Below, piece by piece: positions 1 to 5,007 of a stretch of DNA of 7,014 bases. Both the position numbers and the translations under genes were made by a program. The stretch spans positions 1 to 7,014 of the forward strand of contig DAOTTW010000336.1 in NCBI GenBank assembly GCA_034437615.1. The letters run 5' to 3'. Numbering within the stretch: position 1 is the first letter of the stretch; the number at the start of each line of letters is the position of its first letter. Origin of the DNA: DAOTTW01 sp034437615 (GTDB lineage Bacteria; Chloroflexota; Anaerolineae; Aggregatilineales; Phototrophicaceae). The notes under the pieces are model-generated. The model had not been told where the DNA came from and searched no databases. It was given only the letters and a program-made list of their open reading frames with translations.

Positions 1-259
1 AGCCGGTACTGATGGTAGCCAACAGCTGTGATTCGGTGCGGTGCGAAAAGAAAACCTTTGTATCGAAGCCGTAGCAAAACGATTTGTCGAAGACAAAGCG
101 GCCGTCCGTGGTCATGGCAAAAAGGGACGTTGCGCCGGTTGGGTCCCTTGCACCGATCTCGGATCGTCCGTCACCGTCGAGGTCACCATAGACCGCGAAA
201 GAGTTTCCTGCCTTTACGGGAAGCATCCCGTGGAGTATCGGCCACAAAATCAGATCGCG
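1..259 (-). pseudogene. FG-GAP/VCBS-type repeat coding fragment, runs off the left edge
   Basis: On the minus strand a frame stays open from just after a TGA at 262-260 to the window edge. From position 226 it reads MLPVKAGNSFAVYGD, then LDGDGRSEIGARDPTG. The run D-L-D-G-D-G-R-S-E after FAVYG is the calcium-binding loop typical of FG-GAP/VCBS beta-propeller blades, found in secreted or surface proteins. The frame is shifted by one base from the betaine-binding gene that enters from upstream, and the two overlap over about 76 bases (259-183). The only ATG (226-224) has no visible ribosome binding site, and no signal peptide follows. It therefore looks like an internal piece of a larger gene joined to the receptor gene by recombination, deletion or an assembly error. 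It could instead be a live gene with an unusual start. The blade motif is seen directly; pseudogene status is inferred. Confidence 0.45.
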
Positions 260-1073
260 TCACACCACGATTAAACGCCAGCGGCAAATAGGGTTCAGTG
301 CCCTCCAGCCACACGGCGAAATCGTCAATGTTGCCCTCTTCCGGGAAGGCGACAGGCTGCAAATAGTAGAACACCGCAGGCTGATCGTTCGCGAAGCGGC
401 GTTCCAGTTCGGCAAGCATGGCTTGCTCGCTGCCGTAGACATCGACCTCGTACTGGCTACCCAGGCCGTAATCCTCCAGAATCTCGAAGTGGCGCTGTGA
501 GCAGGCCCAGGTCTCGACACAGCCCAGGATATTGCCCCTGCCGTTATTATCGTAATCTAGCTGCGCAGCGATGGCCGGGTCCAGCAAATCCGCAAGGCGT
601 TCGATGTCGTACTGGCGTGCTAACTCGTTGGTGGCCATCCAACCCTCATAGGCGTCACGTTCCGCGCCACCGTAGGCCGCACCGACGCGGATCAGGTTGT
701 TGTAGCGCTCAAACGTAAAATCGTTCGTGGGGAACCAGCCACTCATAAAGATGTCGGCCACACCAGACGAGACCAAATCCAGGAATTGCGGCACCGAGTC
801 GGCGTTGACGACGTTCACCGTGTAGCCGTACTCGTCCTCCAGGATGGATTTCATCACGTAGGTAGGCAGATAGATGCCATCCCACCACGTATCGCTGCTG
901 ACCAGCGTCACGGTATTGGCGTCGCGGTTTTGCGGCTGGCGGGTATTTTCTGCGGCTGTCCCAGCGCCCTGATTATTGCTGCTGGCGGGTTGGCTGTTGT
1001 CATCACAGGCGGCCAGGGCCAGCGCCAGGGCCGCTAATAGCATGAACAAGGTTTTAGGTCGCATATGGTGCAT
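183..1073 (-). CDS. Glycine betaine-type ABC transporter substrate-binding lipoprotein, C-terminus apparently truncated
   Basis: Extracytoplasmic receptor of the OpuAC/ProX type, expected to capture betaine, choline, proline or a similar quaternary amine for an ABC importer. Numbering from the start chosen here (296 residues), residues 5-22 form a signal peptide ending in a lipobox, L-A-A-C, with Cys23 as the lipid anchor. A Ser/Asn/Gln-rich linker follows. Family-like features are the Trp pair in SSDTWWDGIYLP (W63, W64), SGWFPTND (W113) and GCVETWAC (C185, W189, C191), whose two cysteines may form a disulfide. Recognisable sequence stops near residue 281 (DFVADTP), followed by 15 unrelated residues. 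The C-terminal helices I would expect are missing, by my estimate several tens of residues. An in-frame ATG at 1139 would add a Lys-rich stretch encoded by a 13-bp tandem repeat; I prefer 1073, which has AGGA just upstream, although its spacer is only 3 bases (1064 is another option). No permease or ATPase partner is visible. Confidence 0.75.
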   Translation of the reverse strand: MHHMRPKTLFMLLAALALALAACDDNSQPASSNNQGAGTAAENTRQPQNRDANTVTLVSSDTWWDGIYLPTYVMKSILEDEYGYTVNVVNADSVPQFLDLVSSGVADIFMSGWFPTNDFTFERYNNLIRVGAAYGGAERDAYEGWMATNELARQYDIERLADLLDPAIAAQLDYDNNGRGNILGCVETWACSQRHFEILEDYGLGSQYEVDVYGSEQAMLAELERRFANDQPAVFYYLQPVAFPEEGNIDDFAVWLEGTEPYLPLAFNRGVTRSDFVADTPRDASRKGRKLFRGLW

Positions 1074-1085
1074 CGGTCCTTTTTT

Positions 1086-1137
1086 CGCTTCTGTTTTTCG
1101 CTTCTGTTTTTCGCTTTTGTTTTTTGCTTTTGTTGCC
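1086..1137. repeat. 13-bp imperfect tandem repeat, about four units
   Basis: On the plus strand the unit CGCTTCTGTTTTT occurs at 1086-1098 and 1099-1111. A variant CGCTTTTGTTTTT lies at 1112-1124, and a decayed copy starts at 1125. On the minus strand this is an A-rich leader just before the betaine-type lipoprotein gene. The unit length is not a multiple of three, so repeat gain or loss would break a reading frame. This argues that the stretch is 5' untranslated rather than a coding Lys-rich N-terminus. Confidence 0.8.
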
Positions 1138-1159
1138 ATCCATTTAGGCTTTTCCAGCT

Positions 1160-1187
1160 AAAAAACAAGCAATGCGGCTGACGCCGC
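1160..1187 (-). terminator. Possible intrinsic terminator after the anchored binding-protein gene
   Basis: Read on the minus strand, GCGGC-GTCA-GCCGC forms a 5-bp all-GC stem with a 4-base loop. ATTGCTTG and then six T follow. It lies about 90 bases past the stop codon of the gene ending at 1279 and would separate it from the betaine-type gene downstream. The stem is short and the T-run starts 8 bases late, so this is a weak candidate. Confidence 0.3.
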
Positions 1188-1188
1188 T

Positions 1189-1219
1189 CGGACACCCAGA
1201 AGGGTGTCCCTACAGGGCA
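1189..1219. repeat. Dispersed hairpin repeat, copy 1
   Basis: The plus strand has a perfect 8-bp stem, GGACACCC / GGGTGTCC (1190-1197 with 1202-1209), around the loop AGAA, followed by CTACAGGGCA. A second copy lies at 4890-4920 and matches at 27 of 31 positions. Two of the four differences are a compensatory A-T to G-C pair in the stem. This fits a REP- or MITE-like intergenic element. Confidence 0.75.
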
Positions 1220-1226
1220 TCGTTCA

Positions 1227-1252
1227 TAGGGACACGGCAAGCCATGTCCCTA
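1227..1252. repeat. Palindromic hairpin repeat (TAGGGACACGGC type)
   Basis: Arms TAGGGACACGGC (1227-1238) and GCCATGTCCCTA (1241-1252) are reverse complements except at one position, with a two-base loop. Part of this element (TAGGGACAC) is also complementary to GTGTCCCTA inside and just after copy 1 of the neighbouring hairpin repeat, so alternative foldings exist. From general familiarity, similar palindromes are widespread between genes in Chloroflexota and cyanobacteria; I have not searched for them. Confidence 0.7.
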
Positions 1253-1278
1253 CGATCTACGATCTTTGCTGTCGGTTG

Positions 1279-2487
1279 CTATTCCTCGTAGCGCTGCACA
1301 TACCATTCGGTCAGTGCATCCAGGCCACGAATCGAGGCCGGACGCATCCGGGACGCGCTCGGTATCTGATCCAACACGCCGATGTCCTGCCATTCTGCGA
1401 TCAAACCACCATTCGTCGGGCATTCCGGGCAGGCCGGACGCAGGCCGAATTCCAGGGCGATAGCCTGCTGGTCAGCGCTCAGCAGGAACTCTTTGAAATC
1501 GAGTGCGGCTTGCTTCTGGTCGGCGGAGGTCTCGTTGCCCATGTAAATCGAAAACGGGAAATCGAACCACGAAATCGGGTCCGGGTAGACGATTTGCAGC
1601 GTCTCGCCCCAGCGGTTCTGCACGCCTGCCATCTCCGTCAGCAGGTACGCCTCTACGAGTTGGCCCGCGTCGCCGTTGCTGCGGCCATACAGCAGCATGT
1701 TCTCGGCCCCAACCGGGCTAAAATCCACCACCGTATCAAACAGATCACCAAGCCAGGATAAGAAGGCCGGGTCTTGCAATTCGTCGGCGGTCAGCGCAGG
1801 GTTATCGAAGAATTCACCGGCTGCGCCCACCATCGCCGTCAGGCCGGAGGGGTCGCGGGTGGGGTGGGCCACGACCAGCTTAAAGCGGCCTGCATTGGGG
1901 TCCCCACCGAGCGCGTCCCAGCTATCCATCGTGGCGGCCTCATGGAATTGATCCCAGGATAATTCGTCACGGTTGAAGAAATCGGTCAGCGTGCCGTAGG
2001 CATCCTGCCATACGCCCCACACCAGCGGCGATAGCGCCACCGGCTGCGAGCGATAGCGCCCGCCCGTCAGGAAAATATCCTGATTCGTGCGGTCCAGCGC
2101 GGCGGCGTTGGCCTGATCGACCCAGATGCGGCTTTCGGCAATCCAGGCCGTCGGCACCGTGTCGAAATCGCCCCGGCTCCACTTATTGAGCGCAGAAAGC
2201 CCCTGCATCGGGATAATCTCAATCTGCACCAGACGCCCACCGATGGCGTTTTCCTGCTGGTTGTAGGTCTCTGCGGCCTGGCTCACCCAGGGTTCGACGG
2301 CCAGCGCCGTAATCACGTCGATGGTCAGCGGTGGAATAGGTGTCGGCTGCGGGGTGGCGATGGTCGCTGTGGGCGGGGGTGCGTTCTGTTCCTCTATTGC
2401 GGGGAGCGCGACGGTAAACAACAGGATACCGCCGATCAGCACCAGCGCGCCCACATAGACGAACCTCATGATGTTGCTGAATCTCAT
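1279..2487 (-). CDS. Membrane-anchored extracellular solute-binding protein (SBP domain of the SBP-VWA family, without VWA)
   Basis: A 402-residue protein with one hydrophobic segment near residues 9-30, a Pro/Thr-rich linker (about 36-53) and then a periplasmic-binding-protein-like domain to the end. Marks of a type 2 solute-binding fold include EPWVSQAAETYN, VPTAWIAESRIWVDQ, LSPLVWGVW, WDALGG, GRFKLVVAHPTRDPSGLTA and FKEFLLSADQQAIALEFGLRP. The order of these motifs matches the binding domain that often precedes a von Willebrand A domain in Chloroflexota and cyanobacterial proteins. Here the protein stops at TEWYVQRYEE, where VWA would begin. CPEC at residues 353-356 may be a disulfide or metal site. 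The anchor has no lipobox, so the protein is probably tethered by an uncleaved helix. The start at 2487 has GAGG 11 bases upstream. A six-codon frame (MRQTSV) ends in ATGA overlapping this start, probably by chance. Ligand unknown; no permease is adjacent on this strand. Confidence 0.75.
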   Translation of the reverse strand: MRFSNIMRFVYVGALVLIGGILLFTVALPAIEEQNAPPPTATIATPQPTPIPPLTIDVITALAVEPWVSQAAETYNQQENAIGGRLVQIEIIPMQGLSALNKWSRGDFDTVPTAWIAESRIWVDQANAAALDRTNQDIFLTGGRYRSQPVALSPLVWGVWQDAYGTLTDFFNRDELSWDQFHEAATMDSWDALGGDPNAGRFKLVVAHPTRDPSGLTAMVGAAGEFFDNPALTADELQDPAFLSWLGDLFDTVVDFSPVGAENMLLYGRSNGDAGQLVEAYLLTEMAGVQNRWGETLQIVYPDPISWFDFPFSIYMGNETSADQKQAALDFKEFLLSADQQAIALEFGLRPACPECPTNGGLIAEWQDIGVLDQIPSASRMRPASIRGLDALTEWYVQRYEE

Positions 2488-2549
2488 ACGCTTGTCTGCC
2501 TCATTTGACGATCAATTTGCGTTGCTGCACATGTGTCTGTTGTGTATGT

Positions 2550-2558
2550 GTTATACCA
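2550..2558 (-). promoter_or_regulatory. Candidate extended -10 promoter for the anchored binding protein
   Basis: On the minus strand TGG-TATAAC matches an extended -10 (TGn followed by five of six bases of TATAAT). It lies about 62 bases upstream of the start at 2487. No good -35 is present at the usual spacing, which an extended -10 can tolerate. Inference from sequence only. Confidence 0.35.
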
Positions 2559-2820
2559 CAATTTGCCAGTCTAGCCGTACTCGCCTGTCGTAGTAACCCC
2601 ACGAATTGGGGGCTTGATCTGTGTCTGCCTTTACCTACAAGCATTGTCGCATAGATGCAACACAATGGCTAGTAAAAACGCTACTAAAATGCGTATCGTT
2701 ACAGGCGCTCCGAATTATCCGAACGTCACACCGGACGCATGACATTCGTTCTTTCTTGCCTGGATTGGCCGCTTGAAGTACAGACTTTGTGCTACTAGCC
2801 CTATAAGCAGCCCTGAGCGA

Positions 2821-2854
2821 CTTGTACAATGTGTTAAAGAGACGGTAGTACAAG
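2821..2854. promoter_or_regulatory. Inverted repeat CTTGTAC-N20-GTACAAG, possible operator
   Basis: Two perfectly complementary 7-base half-sites (2821-2827 and 2848-2854) are separated by 20 bases and lie about 115 bases upstream of the permease operon. The arms could bind a dimeric or paired regulator or form a weak hairpin. No regulator gene is present in the window to support either reading. Confidence 0.25.
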
Positions 2855-2874
2855 ATTAAAAGGCAGACAGCGAT

Positions 2875-2905
2875 TTGCCACCTGTTTTTTACTCGCTCAC
2901 ATAAC
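2875..2905 (+). promoter_or_regulatory. Weak candidate promoter for the permease operon
   Basis: TTGCCA (2875-2880) resembles a -35 box with five of six matches, and CATAAC (2900-2905) resembles a -10 box with four of six. The spacer of 19 bases is long. The candidate lies about 65 bases upstream of the permease start at 2970. Confidence 0.2.
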
Positions 2906-2969
2906 GTTACCTGTTTGCATCGCTGGCATCTGGCTCACGCCTTGCTCACATAGCTGGAAAGATCGCAAT

Positions 2970-3902
2970 ATGAACCTATTAGCCCGTAAGCTCTCCATGA
3001 GCGCCCTGCAAGTCATCGTGATTGTCTTTGGCATCCTAACGCTGTTGTTCTTCCTGCAACGCCTCTCCGGTGATCCGGCGGCGGTGCTGGTCGGGCATAA
3101 TGCCTCGCCGGAAGTGATTGCAGCCATTCGTGATGAAATGGGCCTGAACGACCCATTGCCGACGCAATATCTGGTCTTTATGGGCAAGGCGCTACAACTG
3201 GATTTTGGCGATTCGACCCGTTTTCAGCAACCCGCGCTTGATCTGGTGCTGGCCCGCTTCCCGAATACGGTTTTGCTCAGCCTGTGTGCGCTGGCGCTGG
3301 CGCTGCTGATCGGCGTGCCCGTCGGCATCTATGCTGGCCTGAACCACCGAAACCCAGGCGGCGCAGCCCTGAATATGCTGGCGGGTGTGCTGCAAGCCGT
3401 GCCGAGCTTCTGGCTGGGGCTGGTGTTGCTGCTGGTCTTTTCCGTGAATTTGGGCTGGTTCGGCAGCGTTGCACGCCTTGAGGACGACTTTTTGCAGCGC
3501 ATGACGCTACCCACCATCACGCTATCGGCGTTTTACATGGCGCGGCTGATGCGGCTCGTGCGCAGTGGCCTCATTGAAGAGATGGGGCAGGCTTACATGC
3601 TCACGGCGCGTTCTAAGGGCCTATCGTCAAGCTATGTGCTCTATAAGCACGCGCTGCGCAACGCCATGATCCCGGTTATCGCCTTCGTCACGCTTGACCT
3701 GTCGTTCCTCGTGGGCGGCTCGATCATCGTGGAAACGCTCTTCTCGTACAGTGGCATGGGCGAGCAGATGGTCAAGGCGATCTTCAACCGCGATTTCGCG
3801 CTCGTGCAGGCCAGCGTGTTTGTTATCGCAACGTTCGTGGTGTGCATCAACCTGCTATCCAGCAACCTGTATCGCGTGGTTGACCCGCGCATCCGTGCAT
3901 GA
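2970..3902 (+). CDS. ABC transporter permease, DppB/OppB family (peptide/nickel/opine class)
   Basis: Inner-membrane subunit of a binding-protein-dependent importer, pairing with the DppC-type permease downstream. It has 310 residues, near the usual family length. Probable membrane segments are at about 10-30, 99-124, 134-160, 178-195, 231-253 and 277-297. The first segment is followed by the family's long external region, GDPAAVLVGHNASPE through DEMGLNDPLPTQYLVF (34-70). The cytoplasmic EAA loop that contacts the ATPase is EEMGQAYMLTARSKGL (203-218) followed by HALRNAMIPVI (227-237). The C-terminus DPRIRA is typical. The start at 2970 has GGAAAG about 10 bases upstream. The stop codon overlaps the ribosome binding site of the next gene, implying co-transcription and probably coupled translation. 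The family is secure, but the transported substrate (di- or oligopeptide, nickel, opine, sugar) cannot be read from a permease, so no symbol is given. Confidence 0.93.
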   Translation: MNLLARKLSMSALQVIVIVFGILTLLFFLQRLSGDPAAVLVGHNASPEVIAAIRDEMGLNDPLPTQYLVFMGKALQLDFGDSTRFQQPALDLVLARFPNTVLLSLCALALALLIGVPVGIYAGLNHRNPGGAALNMLAGVLQAVPSFWLGLVLLLVFSVNLGWFGSVARLEDDFLQRMTLPTITLSAFYMARLMRLVRSGLIEEMGQAYMLTARSKGLSSSYVLYKHALRNAMIPVIAFVTLDLSFLVGGSIIVETLFSYSGMGEQMVKAIFNRDFALVQASVFVIATFVVCINLLSSNLYRVVDPRIRA

Positions 3903-3912
3903 GGGGCCGCCG

Positions 3913-4830
3913 ATGACGACCATAATACGACACACGACGACACCACGCCGGATCAACAGGCGCAAGCAGCACGAAAAGCGCAAAGGCCACATGCTGCGTA
4001 GCGGGCTGCGGCGTTACTGGGGTGGCTTGCTGGCGGCGACCTTGCTGGTATTGGTCGTACTGGCGACGGTGCTCGCGCCGTACCTCACGCCACATGACCC
4101 CACAGCCGGCATGAACCTTCAGGCTCGTTTCATGCCGCCCTTCTGGGTGCAGGGTGGCGACATCTTTCACCCGTTCGGCACGGATAACCTGGGCCGCGAC
4201 GTGCTGACGCGCACGCTGTACGGTGGGCGCGTGTCGTTGCTGGTCGCGTTTGTGGCCAGCAGCATCGGCAGCGGCATCGGCATCATCTATGGGCTAATCA
4301 GCGGTTACGCGGGTGGCACAGTGGACCGCGTAATGATGCGCGTCACTGATATATGGGTCTCGTTTCCGTTCATCGTGCTGGCGCTGGCGGTGATTGCGGT
4401 CGTCGGCAGCACGCCCACCGTGCTGATTGCCTTGCTATCGCTGGCTGGCTGGGTGTATCCGGCGCGGGTCACGCGGGCGCAAACGCTCAAAATTGGCCAG
4501 ACCGAATTCGTGGCGGCTGCTTACGCAGCGGGTGCGCCACCTCTGCATATCGTGCGGCATCACATCCTGCCGCACATCGCATCCGTCAACATCGTCATGT
4601 GGACGCTTTCCATCGGTACGCTGGTGCTGGTCGAGAGCAGCCTGAGCTTCATCGGCCTGGGCGTCAGCCCACCGACGCCCTCCTGGGGCAACATGCTCAG
4701 CGATAGCCAAACCTACCTACAGGATGCGCCCTGGTTGTCGATTGTGCCCGGCTTAGCCCTGATGCTGACGATTCTATGCGTCAACATGGTGGGCGATACC
4801 TTGCAGAAGCTCATCAACCCAGAGGCGTAA
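3913..4830 (+). CDS. ABC transporter permease, DppC/OppC family (peptide/nickel/opine class)
   Basis: Second inner-membrane subunit of the importer, 305 residues. A basic cytoplasmic N-terminus of about 35 residues precedes the first membrane segment (37-57). Further segments lie at about 106-132, 145-163, 166-184, 222-246 and 275-294. The DppC hallmark HPFGTDNLGRDVLTR is at 86-100, and the ATPase-contacting EAA loop is EFVAAAYAAGA (198-208) plus HHILPHIASVNIV (216-228). SFIGLGVSPPTPSWG (245-259) is also characteristic. The frame is open further upstream to an ATG at 3694, but that region lies in another frame of the DppB-type gene. The ATG at 3913 has GAGGGG (3901-3906) at a 6-base spacing and begins 10 bases after the upstream stop. 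A later ATG at 3991, just before the membrane segment, has AAGG close by and cannot be excluded. The ATPase genes that normally complete such operons are absent here. Confidence 0.92.
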   Translation: MTTIIRHTTTPRRINRRKQHEKRKGHMLRSGLRRYWGGLLAATLLVLVVLATVLAPYLTPHDPTAGMNLQARFMPPFWVQGGDIFHPFGTDNLGRDVLTRTLYGGRVSLLVAFVASSIGSGIGIIYGLISGYAGGTVDRVMMRVTDIWVSFPFIVLALAVIAVVGSTPTVLIALLSLAGWVYPARVTRAQTLKIGQTEFVAAAYAAGAPPLHIVRHHILPHIASVNIVMWTLSIGTLVLVESSLSFIGLGVSPPTPSWGNMLSDSQTYLQDAPWLSIVPGLALMLTILCVNMVGDTLQKLINPEA

Positions 4831-4889
4831 ACCCAGAGTCATAACCGTATGCATGACCGAAAACAAGCCTACGGGATCGTAGCCACCTG

Positions 4890-4920
4890 CGGACGCCGAG
4901 AATGGCGTCCCTACAGGGCA
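4890..4920. repeat. Dispersed hairpin repeat, copy 2
   Basis: Stem GGACGCC / GGCGTCC (4891-4897 with 4904-4910) around GAGAAT, followed by CTACAGGGCA. It is the partner of the copy at 1189-1219, in the same orientation. The stem pair A-T in copy 1 is G-C here, a compensatory change, whereas the flanking CTACAGGGCA is identical in both. Confidence 0.75.
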
Positions 4921-4963
4921 CGGCGCAATAAACTGCTAACCACCACAACCAACGTCAAAATGA

Positions 4964-4995
4964 AACAAGTAAACAAGTGAACAAGTAAACAAGGG
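4964..4995. repeat. Tandem octamer repeat AACAAGTR, four units
   Basis: Consecutive 8-base units read AACAAGTA, AACAAGTG, AACAAGTA and AACAAGGG. The last, diverged unit provides the GGG of the Shine-Dalgarno-like AAGGGAG (4991-4997) used by the next gene, 10 bases before its ATG at 5008. A fifth copy of AACAAGTA overlaps that gene's stop codon (6608-6615). Confidence 0.85.
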
Positions 4996-5007
4996 AGAAA
5001 TACATTT

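Larger units (their letters stand above)
2488..2969. other. Divergent intergenic region with no convincing gene
   Basis: This 482-base stretch separates the minus-strand binding protein from the plus-strand permease operon and must hold promoters for both. It is more AT-rich than its neighbours. The open frames in it (for example minus 2853-2635) encode Cys/Arg/Ser-rich sequence with no family resemblance and are probably not real. I see no tRNA, riboswitch or transposon end. Short symmetric and repeated motifs are listed separately. Confidence 0.6.
4831..5007. other. Repeat-bearing intergenic gap between permease and binding-protein genes
   Basis: This 177-base gap holds a small palindrome (CTACG-GGAT-CGTAG, about 4869-4882), a copy of the dispersed hairpin repeat and four octamer repeats ending in the ribosome binding site. 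There is no clear intrinsic terminator (no T-run after a stem) and no strong promoter, so read-through from the permeases is possible. The hairpin could protect or attenuate the transcript, which would let the binding protein be made at a different level from the permeases. Confidence 0.5.

Noticed and set aside
1204..1761. 185-codon plus-strand open frame
   Set aside because: It is antisense to the anchored binding protein, and its first part comes from palindromic repeats.
2500..2506. Six-codon leader peptide (MRQTSV) before the anchored binding protein
   Set aside because: Its ATGA overlap with the gene start is suggestive, but it has no ribosome binding site of its own and such tiny frames arise easily by chance.
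2635..2853. 72-codon minus-strand open frame in the divergent intergenic region
   Set aside because: No family resemblance, Cys/Arg/Ser-rich composition, no clear ribosome binding site, AT-rich context.
3694..3912. Upstream extension of the DppC-type frame
   Set aside because: It lies wholly in another frame of the DppB-type gene, codes for Arg/Ser-rich nonsense, and the ATG at 3913 has a good GAGGGG ribosome binding site.
4964..4995. CRISPR-like array
   Set aside because: The 8-base units are contiguous with no spacers and are far too short.
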